Origin: Martensiomyces pterosporus
Lineage: Eukaryota; Kickxellomycota; Kickxellomycetes; Kickxellales; Kickxellaceae
Direction: 5' to 3'
Assembly: GCA_025201845.1 (NCBI GenBank)
Contig: MU604001.1
Coordinates: 1-60,189 of the forward strand
DNA length: 60,189 nucleotides
Part shown: positions 41,578 through 51,373 of the stretch, piece after piece
Numbering within the stretch: position 1 is the first letter of the stretch
Layout: each line of letters opens with the position of its first letter
Position numbers and translations under genes: made by a program
Notes under the pieces: generated by a model
The model's input: the letters and a program-made list of their open reading frames with translations, nothing else
Databases searched by the model: none
Told to the model about the DNA's origin: nothing

Positions 41578-41663
41578 GGGTGTCTTTTCCAGCTGCTGCT
41601 TAGCGCACCCGTGTATCTAATATACGCTTCACTAGGATTCACATCTCTCCCCATACACTTTTG

Positions 41664-41683
41664 TTTTTTTTTTTTTTTTTTTT
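41664..41683. repeat. Poly(T) tract, 20 nt
   Basis: Uninterrupted T20 between the convergent 3' ends of the second subtilase and the receptor gene; on the minus strand it is A20. Possibly an indel-prone site or a nucleosome-excluding tract. Confidence 0.9.
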
Positions 41684-41709
41684 GAAGAATGATGAGCTCC
41701 ATTTAGCAG

Positions 41710-42882
41710 CTAGAGGCTGCTTACAAGCTTGCCCTCGGGTGTTCGGGCCAGTATGAAGTGGTATATGCGGCCTCGAAGCGAGCTAAAGTTCTTGACATCT
41801 CGCTTTTCCGTCAGCAGGTCGCCTATCTCCTCTTGCCGAATGCGCGCCTCTCCCATTGTTTGCTTTTCCTCGTCACGCATGCGCCAGAAATCCTCTTGCT
41901 CAATGACCCAGTACTGTATGGCCGCGTGGGTGATGTCTCGGATAGAGTGAATGACAGCAGGGTATAAGAAAAACGCCAGCGCCAGAAAGAACCCCTCGCT
42001 GTAGAGCAGCATGCGCGAGGCAAACACAAGGCCACTGAGATCTTTTTCCATCACAGTGGACAGGAGCTCCTGGATGAGCTGCGGGAAGTTGCACACCAGA
42101 CTTATTACCGGGTATGCGATGGTGTAGAACACCAGCGATCTCAGGCGCTTGCTGTTTGCTCTTGTGTTCACCGCGCTTCTGTACGCCTCTGTGGTGGCCA
42201 CGGCGCGTCGTCCGGGCACCAGCGTTGTGCGCGTGAGCTTCTTTGCTGATATCAAAACGCTGATCATGCACAGTATGGAGATGGCGGCGGCAACGACGAA
42301 CCACCCGTAGTAGAGCCCCCACCGGATAGCCAGATACTCCCTGCTGGGAACGATGGCTGTCAAGCAGCGGTTGGGAATCTTGTATGCGCTGTTGGGAATC
42401 GTCGCCAGACTGGCGGAGAGCGTGATGGCCAATGCAAAGGGAACGATAAAGTACCAGCGCTCTTTCTGCTTGGCCTGCTTCAGCTGCCGGCGTGTGATGA
42501 CCAGCCACAGGTGAATGGTCACAGCGCAGCACATAAATATCGAGCTGAGGTAGCAGATGTAGAGGACATAGCGAAGTGAGCTGCAGAGGAGCTCGGCGTT
42601 TATATCCACCTCGGTGAGGATCAGGGTTATTATTAGGGCAATGGCGTTGACGCATTGGATGGACATTGTGAGCTTGACCAGAGGGATGTTTACACGGCGT
42701 GCGTTGAAGGCGAGGAGGATGAAGAACACCACGATGCAGAGGAGCGAGCAGAAGAGTGCAATGGCCGATGTTATTGTCAGCCCGAGCTTTAGATTCGAGT
42801 TTGGCCTAGTTTTACCCGTGTCATAGTTGTACAGTGTGCTGAGCTCTCTAGACTCCCGCAGGAGAGTCGGTGTGCCGGGCAT
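41710..42882 (-). CDS. Seven-transmembrane receptor (cAR/Git3-like)
   Basis: Probable G-protein-coupled receptor, 390 aa from MPGTPTLLRESRE (42882). The frame extends to 43128, but that extra part has no receptor features. Hydrophobic helices are visible at LGLTITSAIALFCSLLCIVV, LTMSIQCVNAIALIITLI, LYICYLSSIFMCCAVTIHLW, FIVPFALAITLSASLAT, YYGWFVVAAAISILCMISV, LVFYTIAYPVISLVCN and RMLLYSEGFFLALAFFLYP. A basic third intracellular loop (KKLTRTTLVPGRRA to RANSKRLRS) and a charged cytoplasmic tail follow. The AYPVIS motif in helix 6 and overall spacing resemble slime-mould cAMP receptors and fungal Git3-type glucose sensors. Ligand unknown. Head-to-head with another receptor gene. Confidence 0.8.
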   Translation of the reverse strand: MPGTPTLLRESRELSTLYNYDTGKTRPNSNLKLGLTITSAIALFCSLLCIVVFFILLAFNARRVNIPLVKLTMSIQCVNAIALIITLILTEVDINAELLCSSLRYVLYICYLSSIFMCCAVTIHLWLVITRRQLKQAKQKERWYFIVPFALAITLSASLATIPNSAYKIPNRCLTAIVPSREYLAIRWGLYYGWFVVAAAISILCMISVLISAKKLTRTTLVPGRRAVATTEAYRSAVNTRANSKRLRSLVFYTIAYPVISLVCNFPQLIQELLSTVMEKDLSGLVFASRMLLYSEGFFLALAFFLYPAVIHSIRDITHAAIQYWVIEQEDFWRMRDEEKQTMGEARIRQEEIGDLLTEKRDVKNFSSLRGRIYHFILARTPEGKLVSSL

Positions 42883-44596
42883 AGACTGTATGTCTGTATG
42901 TCTGTATGTAGCTGCGAGTTTGTATATACTACTAACTGTGTGTATGCAGACAACAGGCTGATATGGCGGCCAAGAGCAAAAGAAACGGGCTGCTACGTCT
43001 CTTTGCCAATATAGATGCTGGCAGCGCGTTGGCAGTGTCGAGACATTGGCCTGCCACTTCCAAACAACGTGTTTGCATCCAGATGCCGCTGCCAGACGCA
43101 GCCAGCAGCGTATTAAAAGGCAAGCCATGTGCTGGTCCAGATCAAGTCAATCAACTAAAATACCGTGTGCGCTCGAGGGCGAGATCAGTGCGGAGAAGCA
43201 GAGCGCGTGCGTGTGTCGGTTGTTTTTCGTATTTGGGCTGCCCTGCTTGCTTCGGTAACTCGGCAGTTTCCACTTCTCGATTGCTCGGTCGTGCTGTCGA
43301 TTCGTGCTGCAATGAAAGCAAAATGGCAGCAGCGACGGGTGTTTTTCGCCTAAACTGCCCAGCAGTGTATGTTTGAGGGACAGCGGGGAGGAAGAGCCAA
43401 GAGTGGCTGCAATCAGAGATCTCAAACCTTGAACCATGAAGGGAGCCTTGTCTCGTGATTGGGAGCGCCAACGAGCACAGGAACACACGCAGCGTGCTAG
43501 GCGTTGGGGGAGCAGAGAGAGCAGGACAGCGAGTTCAGACGACGACAATGATCAATAGCAGCTACATCTGAAGGAGAGGCATTGTTGATGGGGAAATGGT
43601 GGCGCCATTGTTCGTGATGAAGGCAAGAGGAGGGAGGTGAGGGAATCGCCCAGCAGCCAAGGAGTGAGCTGGCATGGCCAAGAAGAGCGGCTGCATTCTA
43701 TCTAGTGCTGTGCTTAGCCTGCAAACACCGATTGTTCTGTCTTGCAGTCTTTTTCTGAGGTGCGCAAGTGGTGCGTTCACTCGCATGCGCTTTTTCCTTA
43801 GTACTTGGCACTCCGCCTGCTTGTTTGCTCTGCGCGGTACAGCGAGCATTCAGAGAATGTGGGCGGGTGTTTTGCTAAGATAGGCCATTCTGCCTTGTTC
43901 CAGGGAGCGCGGGGAGAGGCAAGTAGGGCGTGCTTCTTGCCAAGACGCTCTTTTATTTGACCTAATTATCGCGGCGCTGAGTCATGCCGGCTAGCATGTG
44001 CCTGGGTAGCCCGGGCAGGCGAGGCAGTGATGGGTCTTGCGTCTACTCCACCACCACCACCACCACACCCACACCAGAAAAAATATTCACGCTAACTTTG
44101 AACAATGAGTCTGACATCCCAAGAGCCGCTTACGGGGAGGGGAGAAGAGTAGGTTGTGCTGGGCATTTATATTCAAATGTGTGTCTGCTGAGCACAACCA
44201 CGGCGCCATTCTACCTTTCTTCCTTCTTTTCTCTTGTTTTAGTCTTCTCGATTTTGCATTTATTTTTATTGTCGCTTGCTCTTTCCACTGCTACCACCAA
44301 GCACTGCTTTACGCTCAATATCCGGGCGAGCATCGTTTTGGTCTTATTAGCTGGGCCACACTCCTTCCTCCTGCTCCCCTGCATCAGCAGCTCTAAAAAG
44401 GCAGAGCAGCATTTGCATCACCCATCCACGCTCCACGGTATTTTCCAGGCCGCTGAAAAGGACTGCCACCGGCACCTGTAGCATATTGCACATATTTCTG
44501 TATTTACTTTGCCGTAGCACTTTTAGGATTGGCATTGAGGCTATTCGCGCGCACGGGGTAGACAGCAGCACAAAGCACGCCGGGTGAAATGAGCCC
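42883..44596. other. Divergent region between two receptor genes
   Basis: 1.7 kb shared upstream region. Short frames on both strands lack protein character. CT-rich leader sequence precedes the plus-strand receptor (44200-44590), and an 11-nt repeat of TGTATGTC lies near 42892. Confidence 0.5.
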
Positions 44597-45592
44597 ATGC
44601 AAGGGGAGATGCAGACCCAGGCAATCGTCGATAGCGTGTTCTGTGGTATCTCGCTCGTATGCTCGGTAACCCAGTGCCTGCTGATCGTGTACCTCGTCAG
44701 GGGCAACGGCTGGGTCTTCAGCATGTTTCTCCAGCTGAGCCTGGCAATGGCCATAGTAGTCACGCTCAACCGGAGCATCAGCTTCCTGGATATCTTCTTC
44801 ACCTCGCTGCCGCCGTCCATTCAGGAGAACCAGGCTTATCTGCGGATAATGTACGGGTTTCTGGACATCTCCTTTCTCCCGTTCATGTATTTTTTCCTCA
44901 TCACCGCCTTTTGCATCGATCTCCTGCTCAACTTTGCCCTGCACTACCGGTCGGCAAGGCACTTGCACCGGTGGTACATACCAGCGTCGTTTATGGTGTC
45001 GTTCCTTATCTCGACTCCGATATTGGCGTGGCACGGAGAGCTGGGCACAGACCATCATCTGTATATTGTTGACGGAAACTGGGCGCAGAGGCACTATCAT
45101 ATCATCACGCTAACAGTGGTTATCGTCATATGCACCTGCGCGTCGGTCGCTCTGGTGGGCGCCGGGTTCTGGTGCACAATCCGTGAATGGCGTGGGCTGC
45201 GACGAGAGATTGACGGGCTTGTGCTGCCGATATCGGAGAGCAACCAGTCGCTTGACAACAATGGCTGGAGGCAGTACCCGTGGACGGGCCGTCGCAGAGG
45301 GAGCAACGCGCTTTCGTGCAGCCCCGACTCACTCGACCGCCTGTACTACGGCCGCAAGGTCTCCCGGTCCATATACTACCTGGCGATGTACCCGATAATC
45401 AACTTGCTGGTTCATCTGGGCACAGGGGTTGGGCAGATCGTCGTGTACGCGTATCCGGATGAGAAGTGGTCAAAGTCGATGAGGGACTTTTCGAACGACA
45501 GCGTTGGGATATTGCTGCTCGTCGTGTTTGTTTGCAACCCCGCCTTTGTACAGTCCAAGCTCCGGCAGCGTCCAAACGCAACTGGAATGTAA
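44597..45592 (+). CDS. Seven-transmembrane receptor (second, divergent)
   Basis: Probable G-protein-coupled receptor, 331 aa. Helices appear at IVDSVFCGISLVCSVTQCLL, MFLQLSLAMAIVVTLNRSI, MYGFLDISFLPFMYFFLITA, IPASFMVSFLISTPILAW, ITLTVVIVICTCASVALVGA, IYYLAMYPIINLLVHLG and SNDSVGILLLVVFVCNPAF. Intracellular loop 3 is long, basic and Ser-rich (RREIDG to GRKVSRS). The MYPIIN motif in helix 6 parallels AYPVIS of the neighbouring receptor, so they are distant members of one class. The cytoplasmic tail is very short, unlike its neighbour. Possibly different couplings or a receptor pair; ligand unknown. Confidence 0.75.
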   Translation: MQGEMQTQAIVDSVFCGISLVCSVTQCLLIVYLVRGNGWVFSMFLQLSLAMAIVVTLNRSISFLDIFFTSLPPSIQENQAYLRIMYGFLDISFLPFMYFFLITAFCIDLLLNFALHYRSARHLHRWYIPASFMVSFLISTPILAWHGELGTDHHLYIVDGNWAQRHYHIITLTVVIVICTCASVALVGAGFWCTIREWRGLRREIDGLVLPISESNQSLDNNGWRQYPWTGRRRGSNALSCSPDSLDRLYYGRKVSRSIYYLAMYPIINLLVHLGTGVGQIVVYAYPDEKWSKSMRDFSNDSVGILLLVVFVCNPAFVQSKLRQRPNATGM

Positions 45593-45833
45593 ACGAGCTC
45601 CTGCGCTCCTCTCCATGTGCTAGCCACCTCGCTCCCACCTTCCTATACATATACATTATCGTCTAATGCCACTTTCCTCTCTGCACATAGCCCCCTAGCA
45701 AGGTCTGCCGCCATCTTTTTCTTTTCTCCCTCCACCTCTTCCGGCCAAAGTGTTATTCAGAAATAGCCAGAGATGTATGGCTTAATGAGAGGGGGGAATG
45801 GTGGAGACGCGCACAATAGGCAAAAAGAAAAGG

Positions 45834-46880
45834 TCAGGTGGTGGGCGACACGGGTGTTATCGTCGCATTACTCAGTCGCAGTCGCCATTGTCCGATCCTC
45901 TGCGACATTTCCCTGCTGGGCAATCCGCTGCGATGCCTTTCCATGTACTCTGCAGACGCAACGCTCGTGAAGAACAGGAGGTAAAAGTCGACCATCTGCC
46001 GCACAAAGCCTCGAATGTCCTCGGTGGCCACGCCAAACTCCACCCACCACTCCTCGGCCAGATTCAGCGCAGCGGGTCGTTTGCGCGCCTGCGTAGGAAA
46101 CGGCGCAGTATCCTTGCTGTCCGCCAAGCTCGACGATTGCTGCCGGTTCCTGCTGCTGTTTGGCCCTGCGCAATACATCTGCTGAATGAACCGATTCGCG
46201 TCTTGCGGCAACTCGCATTCGAGATTCCACGCCAAGCTCAGCGACCCCGCAGCAACGACCACCGACGGGTACTGCACAGGCAGCGTGGTGAAGTGCGAGT
46301 CATCCAGGATGGTCCACCCAGCGATGGCCATGGACCTCTGCGCACCAGCCAGCTTGGCCAGCTTGACAAGCAGCAGATGCGGGTGGGCCGTCTGGAAATC
46401 AAACCCAATGGCGTCAAGAACAAACTGCTCGGCAGCCAGCACGCTGGGCCGCATCTTATCCGTCACACTCGACGGCACCGCCTGTGCATCCACCTCCGTC
46501 GTTTGCGACGAGAGCACATAGGAGTGGGCCAGTATATCGCGCAGCTTTTTAATCGTCTCCTCCATTTTAGCAGCAACAAAGAGGCAGGCCGTGGCCAGGT
46601 CCGTCGAGTTTATGGTGGTGGCGGGGCGGTGTATGTATGTGCGGTGGACCAGGAGCTGCGCCGTGTTGGTGGTGCGGGTGGGAAACCCCATGAGGCGCGC
46701 GAGCTCTTTGATGAAGACGCAGCTTTTGGCCGCCGTTACCATCGCTGGGTGGTCCAGGGTCTCGTGCCGCTCGGAGGCTGTGGAATGGCGGGCTCCGAGG
46801 GCATTGCTGTTGAGCAGGGAGACGATGCGCTCGCGAGTGAGAAACGTGTGTCTGTGGTTGCTGTACGCCTGTGCTGCCAT
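45834..46880 (-). CDS. CTK2: Cyclin of the CTD kinase type (Ctk2/cyclin K-like)
   Basis: Regulatory cyclin, most similar in layout to Ctk2, which activates the RNA polymerase II C-terminal-domain kinase Ctk1. 348 aa. The first cyclin fold covers about residues 45-170: KSCVFIKELARLMGFPTRTT, then ATACLFVAAKMEETIKKLRDI and LAAEQFVLDAIGFDFQTAHP. The second fold follows (GWTILDDSHFTTLPVQYPSV, ECELPQDANRF). A short disordered insert (about 245-270) precedes EEWWVEFGVATEDIRGF. The KMEETIKKLRDI and GFDFQTAHP blocks are typical of transcriptional cyclins (K, L, T, Ctk2). Exact ortholog class is inference. Confidence 0.82.
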   Translation of the reverse strand: MAAQAYSNHRHTFLTRERIVSLLNSNALGARHSTASERHETLDHPAMVTAAKSCVFIKELARLMGFPTRTTNTAQLLVHRTYIHRPATTINSTDLATACLFVAAKMEETIKKLRDILAHSYVLSSQTTEVDAQAVPSSVTDKMRPSVLAAEQFVLDAIGFDFQTAHPHLLLVKLAKLAGAQRSMAIAGWTILDDSHFTTLPVQYPSVVVAAGSLSLAWNLECELPQDANRFIQQMYCAGPNSSRNRQQSSSLADSKDTAPFPTQARKRPAALNLAEEWWVEFGVATEDIRGFVRQMVDFYLLFFTSVASAEYMERHRSGLPSREMSQRIGQWRLRLSNATITPVSPTT

Positions 46881-47637
46881 TAAATTAGAGGTCCGTTTTG
46901 GAAATGGGAGGGGGGCTGGACAGTCGGCCAGCGCAGGGAGTGAAAATATACAGAAGCGAATGGAGCGCAGGAGGGAAGAGGCAGCGGGTCAGCCAGGTGT
47001 GCAAGAGCCATGCATCAAGCACTCGTCAAGGAGGACAAAGCCCGCTGATCAGGCGCACTAATCACAGATTCTGGCAAAAAGGCGGGCTGTCTATTTCGCT
47101 GCTGCGTTGACCCCCCAGGCGCTGCATTGGGGCGTGCTGCGAGCGCCGGCCAGTACAAGAGGCATGCTGGTCCGCCTCCCATGTACGGCGGAGATCCCTT
47201 GGCCGTTTCCACAACAGATACACGTGTGACCAGTCTGGGCACAACATGAGGGAATGGAAAACAGGTCAGGCGGAGAAGGCAGACGGAGCGCGCTTTAATA
47301 TCGTGCTGCTTACGGTGGAATTCTGTTTCAGCTTCCACGCAGCAGCGTCCACAGCGGCGAGAACAGAGAACGGGATGTGAGGATGTGCCGCCTCGCGAGC
47401 ACCTAGGCCAGCCCCTTCTGGCGTCCTCCTCTGCTCTGCTCTGCTCCCTCCCAATCCAGCCCTCTTTTATTTCCTTCATGTATGATTAATTCCTTGGCTG
47501 CCGCCCACCCACTCGTGTCTTTCAGCCCAACAACGCTCTGGCCTCCGCTCCTTATTGCTACTACTCTGTTTATTTCCATCGCCCTGCTCCTCTTCCCTCG
47601 CCGCCGGCCAAATTCGCGCATTTTACAAGACAACGAA
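46881..47637. other. Divergent promoter region cyclin / NAA50
   Basis: 757-bp gap between divergent starts. An open frame continues upstream of NAA50 to 47482 and encodes a hydrophobic segment (LLIATTLFISIALLLF), so a membrane-anchored longer form is possible but unusual for the family. Otherwise nothing seen. Confidence 0.5.
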
Positions 47638-48183
47638 ATGGCAGCGGCCGTAAGAGAGGCCCACACACTGCGCGCCGGCGAGGTATCGCTCGAGCATGTC
47701 AGCGCGCTCAACCTGCCAAAGCTGCGACGGCTAAACTCCGTGCTGTTCCCCGTCCAGTACAGCAACTCGTTCTACAAGAATCTGCTTCTCCCGGACCAGC
47801 TGGCACAGCTGGCAGTGCTCAACGGCACATGCATCGGGACAGTAGCGTGCCGGAAACAGCCATTGCTCTTCGCCGACTCGCCCAGCAGCTTCCTCAGCCA
47901 CAACGCACCGCCGCCCGTGAGATTCGAAGTCTATTTGATGACTCTGGGCGTGCTTGCCCCGTATAGAAGGCTGGGTGTGGGAAGGGCACTGCTGGACAGC
48001 GTCATAAAGTTCGCGGTGCAGGACCCGGCGGTGGCCAGGATTGTGCTGCACGTGCAAGTGGACAACGACGACGCGCTGAGGTTCTACCACCGCCTTGGAT
48101 TCATGACCATGCGCGTTGTCGAGAACTACTACAAGCGCATCGATCCCCCACATGCATACCTCCTGGAGTACCGGCTGCGGTAG
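47638..48183 (+). CDS. NAA50: N-alpha-acetyltransferase 50
   Basis: GNAT acetyltransferase that acetylates N-terminal Met of nascent proteins and associates with NatA; needed for cohesion in animals. 181 aa from MAAAVREAH (47638). Signature blocks are LRRLNSVLFPVQYSNSFYKN, VYLMTLGVLAPYRRLGVGRA (acetyl-CoA pyrophosphate loop RRLGVG), ARIVLHVQVDNDDALRFYHR and the C-terminal ENYYKRIDPPHAYLLEY, all close to human NAA50. A family-atypical insert of about 20 residues (SPSSFLSHNAPPP) precedes the MTLG strand. Interestingly Dcc1, another cohesion factor, lies 1.7 kb away, though this may be coincidence. Confidence 0.93.
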   Translation: MAAAVREAHTLRAGEVSLEHVSALNLPKLRRLNSVLFPVQYSNSFYKNLLLPDQLAQLAVLNGTCIGTVACRKQPLLFADSPSSFLSHNAPPPVRFEVYLMTLGVLAPYRRLGVGRALLDSVIKFAVQDPAVARIVLHVQVDNDDALRFYHRLGFMTMRVVENYYKRIDPPHAYLLEYRLR

Positions 48184-48368
48184 TCGGCGGCAGAGCAGGG
48201 GCAGTTCTCTAATATATATATATACATCACGGGCGTGCGCAGCAGCACACACGCCACCCACAGCCTGCTAATCTTATAATAAAGTATGTGTTTTATTTGA
48301 CGTTGTTCCGATCGAAACGGCTGCAAAGCGGCTAAGCGCCCCATTGCGGCTCGGAGGAAGGCATGCGC

Positions 48369-48956
48369 TCAGTTGGCCGTGGCGAAGAACTCCTTGGACT
48401 GTCCAATCTCGGGCTTGATGGTGGCGTCGCCAGCCTTCCAGTTGGCGGGGCAGACCTCGCCGTGGACATCGGTGAACTGCAGGGCCTCCAGAAGGCGCAG
48501 GGCCTCGTCGACGGAGCGGCCAACGGGGTTGTCGTTGATCATCATGATGCGGATCTTCTGCTCGGGGTCGATGATGAAGAGGCCGCGGCAAGGGCAGCCC
48601 TCGTCCTCGTAGAGGATCTGGTAGTCGCGAGCGATCTTCTGGGTGGTGTCAGCGATCATGGGGAACTTGATCTCACCAAGGCCGCCCTCCTTGCGGGGCT
48701 GCTGCACCCAGTTGAAGTGGGTGAACACGGAGTCGCACGAGAAGCCAAGGACCTCGGCGCCGAGCTTCTTGAAGTCCTCGTAGCGGTCAGAGAACGCGCA
48801 GATCTCGGTGGGGCAGACGAAGGTGAAGTCGAGGGGCCAGGCGAAGAGGACAACGTACTTGCCCTTGTAGTCCGAGAGCGAGATCTTCTTGAACTCGCCG
48901 TTGACCAGAGCGTCGGCGGTGAACTGGGGAGCAGGAGAGCGGGGCTGGAGAACCAT
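48369..48956 (-). CDS. 2-Cys peroxiredoxin (thioredoxin peroxidase)
   Basis: Reduces hydrogen peroxide with thioredoxin as electron donor; cytosolic. 195 aa from [12 protein letters not shown] (48956; upstream codons give no ATG). Peroxidatic Cys48 is in [12 protein letters not shown], resolving Cys in [12 protein letters not shown]. The GGLG loop linked to sensitivity to over-oxidation is present, while the C-terminal YF motif reads FF (SKEFFATAN). Unusual for the family are extra cysteines: Cys53 (PTEIC), one in GFSCDSVF, and a CPC pair where relatives have small/hydrophobic residues ([13 protein letters not shown]). It may be the main peroxiredoxin. Possible TATA (TATAAAAA) at 49085-49092 on the minus strand. 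Confidence 0.95.
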   Translation of the reverse strand: MVLQPRSPAPQFTADALVNGEFKKISLSDYKGKYVVLFAWPLDFTFVCPTEICAFSDRYEDFKKLGAEVLGFSCDSVFTHFNWVQQPRKEGGLGEIKFPMIADTTQKIARDYQILYEDEGCPCRGLFIIDPEQKIRIMMINDNPVGRSVDEALRLLEALQFTDVHGEVCPANWKAGDATIKPEIGQSKEFFATAN

Positions 48957-49864
48957 TTTGGGTTTGCTGTACAATCAGGCGGAAATGCGCGCGAAAAGAA
49001 AGTGTCTACTACGAGAGCAAGAAAAGAAAAGAATGCTTGAGAAGTATGGATTGGTCTGCCCGATGGGAGCAGCGCCCATGCTGCTTTTTATATCTCGCGA
49101 GTGGGGCAAGGGGGAGCGCTCCATTGTTGTCGTTTTCCAAGCGCTTCTTCTCACACCCCCTAGCCTGGAATGCAGGCTGCGCCACGTTGCTGCCTCTGTT
49201 CTGCTCAGGGCGATTCGTGTTTATCAGCTAGCCTTCTGCGATAGCGGGCATTTTTAAATCCGCGTGCCTGTGGCCAGCCAGAATTACTAATTAATTACCC
49301 GGTGCAGAGTCTGGCATCTGACTATTACGCTAATTGCTTGTTTCCTGTGCAGAGCTTGCTGGCTGGATCGATCGCTCGGCGACCCTCCGCAGACAGGCTG
49401 GCCACGCCTCCCTCTGCAACGCAGGGCCGACGATAGCAGGCTGTGCCCGCTGCCTGTCGCGCGCGCTGGAGCCAGACAGCAAAAGACGCCGGGTTTGGCC
49501 CCCTCATCCTTGTGCTCTTCCAGCCGTGGATGCTCGTGTCTTCCTCGCTCCCCCCAACAAAAACCACAGTTGCGCGCGTAATAGCCGCAGTCCACGGAGC
49601 ACGCCTGTTGGCGAATAGCAGGGTGCAAGCCGAGTTGCCAGGGAGCCGCTGCATGCGAGCTGGCACGCTGGGGGCGCTGGTGCTTCTGCCCACCCGCCTG
49701 TGTTTACGAATAGACGCGGCTGAGAGCTGCTGGTTCGGCCATTTTCGTCTCTTTGCTTCTCGTGTTCCCCCATGTCATTCTCCATATTGCGTTGTATTTG
49801 TAAGCCCAGTAGCCGGCCAGCCACAAACCTAAGGAGCACGTACATTACCCCGGTATAAGCCTGG
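48957..49864. other. Divergent region peroxiredoxin / DCC1
   Basis: 908 bp. A minus-strand TATA-like element at 49085-49092 fits the peroxiredoxin promoter. Other open frames here look random. Confidence 0.5.
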
Positions 49865-51151
49865 ATGCCAGAGAGCAGCACGACGTTTGGACTATCCGCC
49901 TGCAGCGGATATCCCGAGGAATACCGCCTTCTAGAGCTCACGCCCGAAATCCTCTCGCAGCTCGAGCCAGCAGATGACGCATCTCCACAAGCAGCCAAGA
50001 CGCTGGTTGTTCGCGGCCGGGAGGCGGACATTGCGACGCTCATCGACCTAGACGACAGGGCATATGAGCTGCATACTGCGCACACATCCAACAACCTCTA
50101 CCTGCTGACAAAGGAGCCCGAGGGCATTTTGCTGCTGCGCGCGAAACTGAACCAAACCTACGAGCTGCAGCAGACGCACCCGCAGATACGCGCGCGGTTG
50201 AAGGAGATCCTGGCGTGGGATGAGCGCGGCCCATTCCGCGGCGTCGAGTTTGAGCAAGTGGACGGATTGCAGATAGGGAAAGACGTGCCGGAGGGGTGCA
50301 GTAGAGTTACAGATGACATTCTGGCGAGGCATGCGCAGTCAGGAGACAGGCTGCTGAGGCGTGTGCTGGCGGAGATCCCGGCGTTCCGCGAGTCTGCCAC
50401 GGGTCACTGGCGCATGCTCGATCCAGGGTACTCCATGGATCTCCTGCGGCTGATTCTGGCTACCCAGGTAGAGCGAGACTGGTCGCTGGACTCGCTCGAC
50501 CCGCAGGTGGTCTTTGATGCTCTGCGTGCAGAGTCTGGCGGCGAGGCGCTGCTGCCGGAGGTCGTTGAGGCTATACTGGCAAGGTTTGGCAGACTGGTGG
50601 GCGGCACTGCACCAAGGGCGTATGCGATTGACAGCGTGCGCGTGGCCAAGTATCTGGCAGAGCAGATCTTCGTTGCCGAGGGCATGCGCGCGTGGCCCGT
50701 CTCCGAGTTCCTCAAAGCTCTGCGCGCAACCATGCCCCCGCAGTTCCAGCAAGCAATAGGCAGTGCCGAGAAATGGGGCAGTGTGGATATCCCGCACTCC
50801 ATTGTGCGTGAAATGGCCTATGTCACAGCCGGCGTTGATGGCCAGCTGCTGTACAGTGCATCGGGCGTCTCATACGGCTCGACTTACTTGAATCCTCTGT
50901 TTAGAAGCTCGCTGCCCCACGATCCGCGTGCAAGGATGCAGAGGCTGTTTGCGGTCAAGCCGAGGTGGTCAAGATCGGAGATCCACCCGTTTTTGGAGGA
51001 TCTTGTGGACGTCGATGTGGATTTGTTTGAGAGTGGAGACGAGAAGGCATGCGCGGCCATGAAGAAGGCTGTTGATGGGTGGCTTATCAAGTTTGGGAGG
51101 GGTGTAAAGAGCCCTGGCGGCGAGATGGTTTATTCTAGCAGGCTGAACTAA
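49865..51151 (+). CDS. DCC1: Sister chromatid cohesion protein Dcc1
   Basis: Subunit of the alternative clamp loader Ctf18-Dcc1-Ctf8, which acts on PCNA and promotes cohesion at replication forks. 428 aa, single exon. The N-terminal part shows YRLLELTPEILSQLEPADD and the conserved AYELHTAHTSNNLYLL block (typical of Dcc1 orthologs). The C-terminal winged-helix region contains WPVSEFLKALRATMPPQF and YLNPLFRSSLPHDPRARMQ, ending with LFAVKPRWSRSEIHPFLEDL and LIKFGRGVKSPGGEMVYSSR. Length matches other Dcc1 proteins. Confidence 0.88.
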   Translation: MPESSTTFGLSACSGYPEEYRLLELTPEILSQLEPADDASPQAAKTLVVRGREADIATLIDLDDRAYELHTAHTSNNLYLLTKEPEGILLLRAKLNQTYELQQTHPQIRARLKEILAWDERGPFRGVEFEQVDGLQIGKDVPEGCSRVTDDILARHAQSGDRLLRRVLAEIPAFRESATGHWRMLDPGYSMDLLRLILATQVERDWSLDSLDPQVVFDALRAESGGEALLPEVVEAILARFGRLVGGTAPRAYAIDSVRVAKYLAEQIFVAEGMRAWPVSEFLKALRATMPPQFQQAIGSAEKWGSVDIPHSIVREMAYVTAGVDGQLLYSASGVSYGSTYLNPLFRSSLPHDPRARMQRLFAVKPRWSRSEIHPFLEDLVDVDVDLFESGDEKACAAMKKAVDGWLIKFGRGVKSPGGEMVYSSRLN

Positions 51152-51373
51152 ACCGCCTTTGCCTGCACATTGATCCCTGGATGCGCAGCCGTGGCGCACA
51201 ACCATAAAAATGCCCCGACTGCTTTTCTGATCACCACATCCCGAAAAATGGAGCAGCGCGCGCTTGCCACACCACACACACGTTGTGCATATGTTTTTCC
51301 TGGCAACCACCACATGAATACTATAAAGCAGCTCGCCCACACACTCTTGGACAGCCGGTACTAAAAAAAAAAG

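Noticed and set aside
47482..47637. N-terminal membrane extension of NAA50
   Set aside because: Hydrophobic and in frame, but known NAA50 proteins begin near the internal ATG at 47638; more likely leader sequence.
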